A stretch of DNA of 64,000 nt from Pseudeuparius sepicola. Its lineage: Eukaryota > Arthropoda > Insecta > Coleoptera > Anthribidae. The stretch's first letter is position 1, and each line of letters begins with the position of its first letter. Location of the stretch: the NCBI GenBank assembly GCA_963920635.1, contig OY987307.1, positions 22,273,735 to 22,337,734 on the forward strand, in the 5' to 3' direction. Position numbers and translations under genes: made by a program. Of this stretch, positions 59,501 to 64,000 are shown piece after piece. The notes under the pieces are model-generated. The model had not been told where the DNA came from. It did not search any database and saw nothing but the letters and a program-made list of their open reading frames with translations.

Positions 59501-62500
59501 CCCATCGAATGTTGGCGTTTTTTGGCGCCCCTTCGCACCTGGCGCCTGTGTGCGCCGCACACATTGCACACGTGGACGGCGCGGCCCTGGTTTAACTAGC
59601 ATCTTAAAATCCACTTTTCATGCTTTCAAGTCAGCGTTATGGCGCCCATCGAATGTTGGCGTTTTTTGGCGCCCCTTCGCACCTGGCGCCTGTGTGCGCC
59701 GCACACATTGCACACGTGGACGGCGCGGCCCTGGTTTAACTAGCATCTTAAAATCCACTTTTCATGCTTTCAAGTCAGCGTTATGGCGCCCATCGAATGT
59801 TGGCGTTTTTTGGCGCCCCTTCGCACCTGGCGCCCGTGTGCGCCGCACACATTGCACACGTGGACGGCGCGGCCCTGGTTTAACTAGCATCTTAAAATCC
59901 ACTTTTCATGCTTTCAAGTCAGCGTTATGGCGCCCATCGAATGTTGGCGTTTTTTGGCGCCCCTTCGCACCTGGCGCCCGTGTGCGCCGCACACATTGCA
60001 CACGTGGACGGCGCGGCCCTGGTTTAACTAGCATCTTAAAATCCACTTTTCATGCTTTCAAGTCAGCGTTATGGCGCCCATCGAATGTTGGCGTTTTTTG
60101 GCGCCCCTTCGCACCTGGCGCCCGTGTGCGCCGCACACATTGCACACGTGGACGGCGCGGCCCTGGTTTAACTAGCATCTTAAAATCCACTTTTCATGCT
60201 TTCAAGTCAGCGTTATGGCGCCCATCGAATGTTGGCGTTTTTTGGCGCCCCTTCGCACCTGGCGCCTGTGTGCGCCGCACACATTGCACACGTGGACGGC
60301 GCGGCCCTGGTTTAACTAGCATCTTAAAATCCACTTTTCATGCTTTCAAGTCAGCGTTATGGCGCCCATCGAATGTTGGCGTTTTTTGGCGCCCCTTCGC
60401 ACCTGGCGCCCGTGTGCGCCGCACACATTGCACACGTGGACGGCGCGGCCCTGGTTTAACTAGCATCTTAAAATCCACTTTTCATGCTTTCAAGTCAGCG
60501 TTATGGCGCCCATCGAATGTTGGCGTTTTTTGGCGCCCCTTCGCACCTGGCGCCCGTGTGCGCCGCACACATTGCACACGTGGACGGCGCGGCCCTGGTT
60601 TAACTAGCATCTTAAAATCCACTTTTCATGCTTTCAAGTCAGCGTTATGGCGCCCATCGAATGTTGGCGTTTTTTGGCGCCCCTTCGCACCTGGCGCCTG
60701 TGTGCGCCGCACACATTGCACACGTGGACGGCGCGGCCCTGGTTTAACTAGCATCTTAAAATCCACTTTTCATGCTTTCAAGTCAGCGTTATGGCGCCCA
60801 TCGAATGTTGGCGTTTTTTGGCGCCCCTTCGCACCTGGCGCCCGTGTGCGCCGCACACATTGCACACGTGGACGGCGCGGCCCTGGTTTAACTAGCATCT
60901 TAAAATCCACTTTTCATGCTTTCAAGTCAGCGTTATGGCGCCCATCGAATGTTGGCGTTTTTTGGCGCCCCTTCGCACCTGGCGCCCGTGTGCGCCGCAC
61001 ACATTGCACACGTGGACGGCGCGGCCCTGGTTTAACTAGCATCTTAAAATCCACTTTTCATGCTTTCAAGTCAGCGTTATGGCGCCCATCGAATGTTGGC
61101 GTTTTTTGGCGCCCCTTCGCACCTGGCGCCTGTGTGCGCCGCACACATTGCACACGTGGACGGCGCGGCCCTGGTTTAACTAGCATCTTAAAATCCACTT
61201 TTCATGCTTTCAAGTCAGCGTTATGGCGCCCATCGAATGTTGGCGTTTTTTGGCGCCCCTTCGCACCTGGCGCCCGTGTGCGCCGCACACATTGCACACG
61301 TGGACGGCGCGGCCCTGGTTTAACTAGCATCTTAAAATCCACTTTTCATGCTTTCAAGTCAGCGTTATGGCGCCCATCGAATGTTGGCGTTTTTTGGCGC
61401 CCCTTCGCACCTGGCGCCCGTGTGCGCCGCACACATTGCACACGTGGACGGCGCGGCCCTGGTTTAACTAGCATCTTAAAATCCACTTTTCATGCTTTCA
61501 AGTCAGCGTTATGGCGCCCATCGAATGTTGGCGTTTTTTGGCGCCCCTTCGCACCTGGCGCCTGTGTGCGCCGCACACATTGCACACGTGGACGGCGCGG
61601 CCCTGGTTTAACTAGCATCTTAAAATCCACTTTTCATGCTTTCAAGTCAGCGTTATGGCGCCCATCGAATGTTGGCGTTTTTTGGCGCCCCTTCGCACCT
61701 GGCGCCTGTGTGCGCCGCACACATTGCACACGTGGACGGCGCGGCCCTGGTTTAACTAGCATCTTAAAATCCACTTTTCATGCTTTCAAGTCAGCGTTAT
61801 GGCGCCCATCGAATGTTGGCGTTTTTTGGCGCCCCTTCGCACCTGGCGCCTGTGTGCGCCGCACACATTGCACACGTGGACGGCGCGGCCCTGGTTTAAC
61901 TAGCATCTTAAAATCCACTTTTCATGCTTTCAAGTCAGCGTTATGGCGCCCATCGAATGTTGGCGTTTTTTGGCGCCCCTTCGCACCTGGCGCCCGTGTG
62001 CGCCGCACACATTGCACACGTGGACGGCGCGGCCCTGGTTTAACTAGCATCTTAAAATCCACTTTTCATGCTTTCAAGTCAGCGTTATGGCGCCCATCGA
62101 ATGTTGGCGTTTTTTGGCGCCCCTTCGCACCTGGCGCCCGTGTGCGCCGCACACATTGCACACGTGGACGGCGCGGCCCTGGTTTAACTAGCATCTTAAA
62201 ATCCACTTTTCATGCTTTCAAGTCAGCGTTATGGCGCCCATCGAATGTTGGCGTTTTTTGGCGCCCCTTCGCACCTGGCGCCTGTGTGCGCCGCACACAT
62301 TGCACACGTGGACGGCGCGGCCCTGGTTTAACTAGCATCTTAAAATCCACTTTTCATGCTTTCAAGTCAGCGTTATGGCGCCCATCGAATGTTGGCGTTT
62401 TTTGGCGCCCCTTCGCACCTGGCGCCTGTGTGCGCCGCACACATTGCACACGTGGACGGCGCGGCCCTGGTTTAACTAGCATCTTAAAATCCACTTTTCA

Positions 62501-64000
62501 TGCTTTCAAGTCAGCGTTATGGCGCCCATCGAATGTTGGCGTTTTTTGGCGCCCCTTCGCACCTGGCGCCTGTGTGCGCCGCACACATTGCACACGTGGA
62601 CGGCGCGGCCCTGGTTTAACTAGCATCTTAAAATCCACTTTTCATGCTTTCAAGTCAGCGTTATGGCGCCCATCGAATGTTGGCGTTTTTTGGCGCCCCT
62701 TCGCACCTGGCGCCTGTGTGCGCCGCACACATTGCACACGTGGACGGCGCGGCCCTGGTTTAACTAGCATCTTAAAATCCACTTTTCATGCTTTCAAGTC
62801 AGCGTTATGGCGCCCATCGAATGTTGGCGTTTTTTGGCGCCCCTTCGCACCTGGCGCCCGTGTGCGCCGCACACATTGCACACGTGGACGGCGCGGCCCT
62901 GGTTTAACTAGCATCTTAAAATCCACTTTTCATGCTTTCAAGTCAGCGTTATGGCGCCCATCGAATGTTGGCGTTTTTTGGCGCCCCTTCGCACCTGGCG
63001 CCCGTGTGCGCCGCACACATTGCACACGTGGACGGCGCGGCCCTGGTTTAACTAGCATCTTAAAATCCACTTTTCATGCTTTCAAGTCAGCGTTATGGCG
63101 CCCATCGAATGTTGGCGTTTTTTGGCGCCCCTTCGCACCTGGCGCCCGTGTGCGCCGCACACATTGCACACGTGGACGGCGCGGCCCTGGTTTAACTAGC
63201 ATCTTAAAATCCACTTTTCATGCTTTCAAGTCAGCGTTATGGCGCCCATCGAATGTTGGCGTTTTTTGGCGCCCCTTCGCACCTGGCGCCTGTGTGCGCC
63301 GCACACATTGCACACGTGGACGGCGCGGCCCTGGTTTAACTAGCATCTTAAAATCCACTTTTCATGCTTTCAAGTCAGCGTTATGGCGCCCATCGAATGT
63401 TGGCGTTTTTTGGCGCCCCTTCGCACCTGGCGCCCGTGTGCGCCGCACACATTGCACACGTGGACGGCGCGGCCCTGGTTTAACTAGCATCTTAAAATCC
63501 ACTTTTCATGCTTTCAAGTCAGCGTTATGGCGCCCATCGAATGTTGGCGTTTTTTGGCGCCCCTTCGCACCTGGCGCCCGTGTGCGCCGCACACATTGCA
63601 CACGTGGACGGCGCGGCCCTGGTTTAACTAGCATCTTAAAATCCACTTTTCATGCTTTCAAGTCAGCGTTATGGCGCCCATCGAATGTTGGCGTTTTTTG
63701 GCGCCCCTTCGCACCTGGCGCCCGTGTGCGCCGCACACATTGCACACGTGGACGGCGCGGCCCTGGTTTAACTAGCATCTTAAAATCCACTTTTCATGCT
63801 TTCAAGTCAGCGTTATGGCGCCCATCGAATGTTGGCGTTTTTTGGCGCCCCTTCGCACCTGGCGCCTGTGTGCGCCGCACACATTGCACACGTGGACGGC
63901 GCGGCCCTGGTTTAACTAGCATCTTAAAATCCACTTTTCATGCTTTCAAGTCAGCGTTATGGCGCCCATCGAATGTTGGCGTTTTTTGGCGCCCCTTCGC
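56443..64000 (+). repeat. 144-bp satellite array, about 52.5 units, runs off the window
   Basis: Units start at 56443 + 144n (56587, 56731, 56875 ... 63931) without any indel that I could find. The unit starts CCACTTTTCATGCTTTC, includes GGCGCCCCTTCGCACC, the hAT end GGACGGCGCGGCCCTG, the duplication GTTTAACT and AGCATCTTAAAAT. Units are almost identical. The main variable site is T or C in GGCGCC(T/C)GTGTG; unit 4 also has one G to A at 56932. The distal border is not seen. Length is close to one nucleosome core. Near-identity implies recent homogenisation or amplification; assembly collapse or expansion cannot be excluded. Confidence 0.97.
56934..64000 (+). other. Uninterrupted 48-residue repeat reading frame across the satellite
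   Basis: Because 144 is divisible by 3, one plus-strand frame stays open across every unit; it is stopped only at TAG 56931-56933 in unit 4 and then runs to the window end (about 2355 codons). Each repeat reads SILKSTFHAFKSALWRPSNV, then GVFWRPFAPGA(C/R)VRRTHC and TRGRRGPGLT. The T/C site toggles Cys and Arg. The first four units form a 135-codon frame (56526-56933) from a GTG. There is no ATG in this frame within the unit, no promoter and no homology, so I regard it as a by-product of unit length. Confidence 0.25.

Noticed and set aside
56443..64000. CRISPR-like array
   Set aside because: Units are contiguous and identical without spacers, in a eukaryotic transposon context: a satellite.

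Overview
The window looks like an intergenic, transposon-dense stretch of an AT-rich animal genome. It is most likely an insect: there are many palindromic MITEs with Tc1/mariner-type ends (TA target sites, CAGGG or CAGTG termini), short hAT derivatives, Penelope-like and non-LTR retroelement remnants, and no bacterial-style gene organisation. I find no intact host protein-coding gene. The only convincing protein homologies are a 5'-truncated non-LTR reverse transcriptase C-terminus (51225-51938, minus) and a decayed Penelope-like GIY-YIG endonuclease (about 40649-40987, plus), with a second scrap of the same sequence at 47962-48031. Function in this window is mostly the history of mobile elements inserting into one another.

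Layout. 0-9.5 kb: microsatellites and foldback elements, including an inverted dimer (7173-7882) with a 13-bp target duplication. 9.5-17.5 kb: a region of about 8 kb bounded by roughly 1 kb inverted arms that each carry a tRNA-like sequence; a 774-bp hAT derivative with a perfect 8-bp duplication lies inside. 18-30 kb: MITEs, a CpG-rich stretch with tandem repeats (20.1-22.7 kb), and several copies of a dispersed repeat marked by a nearly invariant 17-bp motif. 30-44 kb: mostly unrecognised DNA, with a 726-bp MULE-like MITE, a 1285-bp hAT derivative holding a Penelope-like palindrome, and GIY-YIG debris. 44.4-47.1 kb: a palindrome carrying two inverted tRNA-like sequences, next to a three-layer nest (foldback > hAT > foldback). 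49.7-54.8 kb: a foldback arm, a 3.5-kb composite bounded by MULE-like ends, the LINE fragment and other MITEs.

55.3-64 kb is the most interesting part. A second copy of the nested hAT element runs directly into a 144-bp tandem satellite, about 52.5 units long and continuing past the window end. The monomer is the last 123 bp of the hAT element, plus its 8-bp target duplication, plus about 13 bp of the foldback element into which the related hAT copy at 45.2-46.5 kb inserted. The single-copy precursor of the satellite can therefore be read 10 kb away, and the birth of the satellite can be reconstructed from this window alone.
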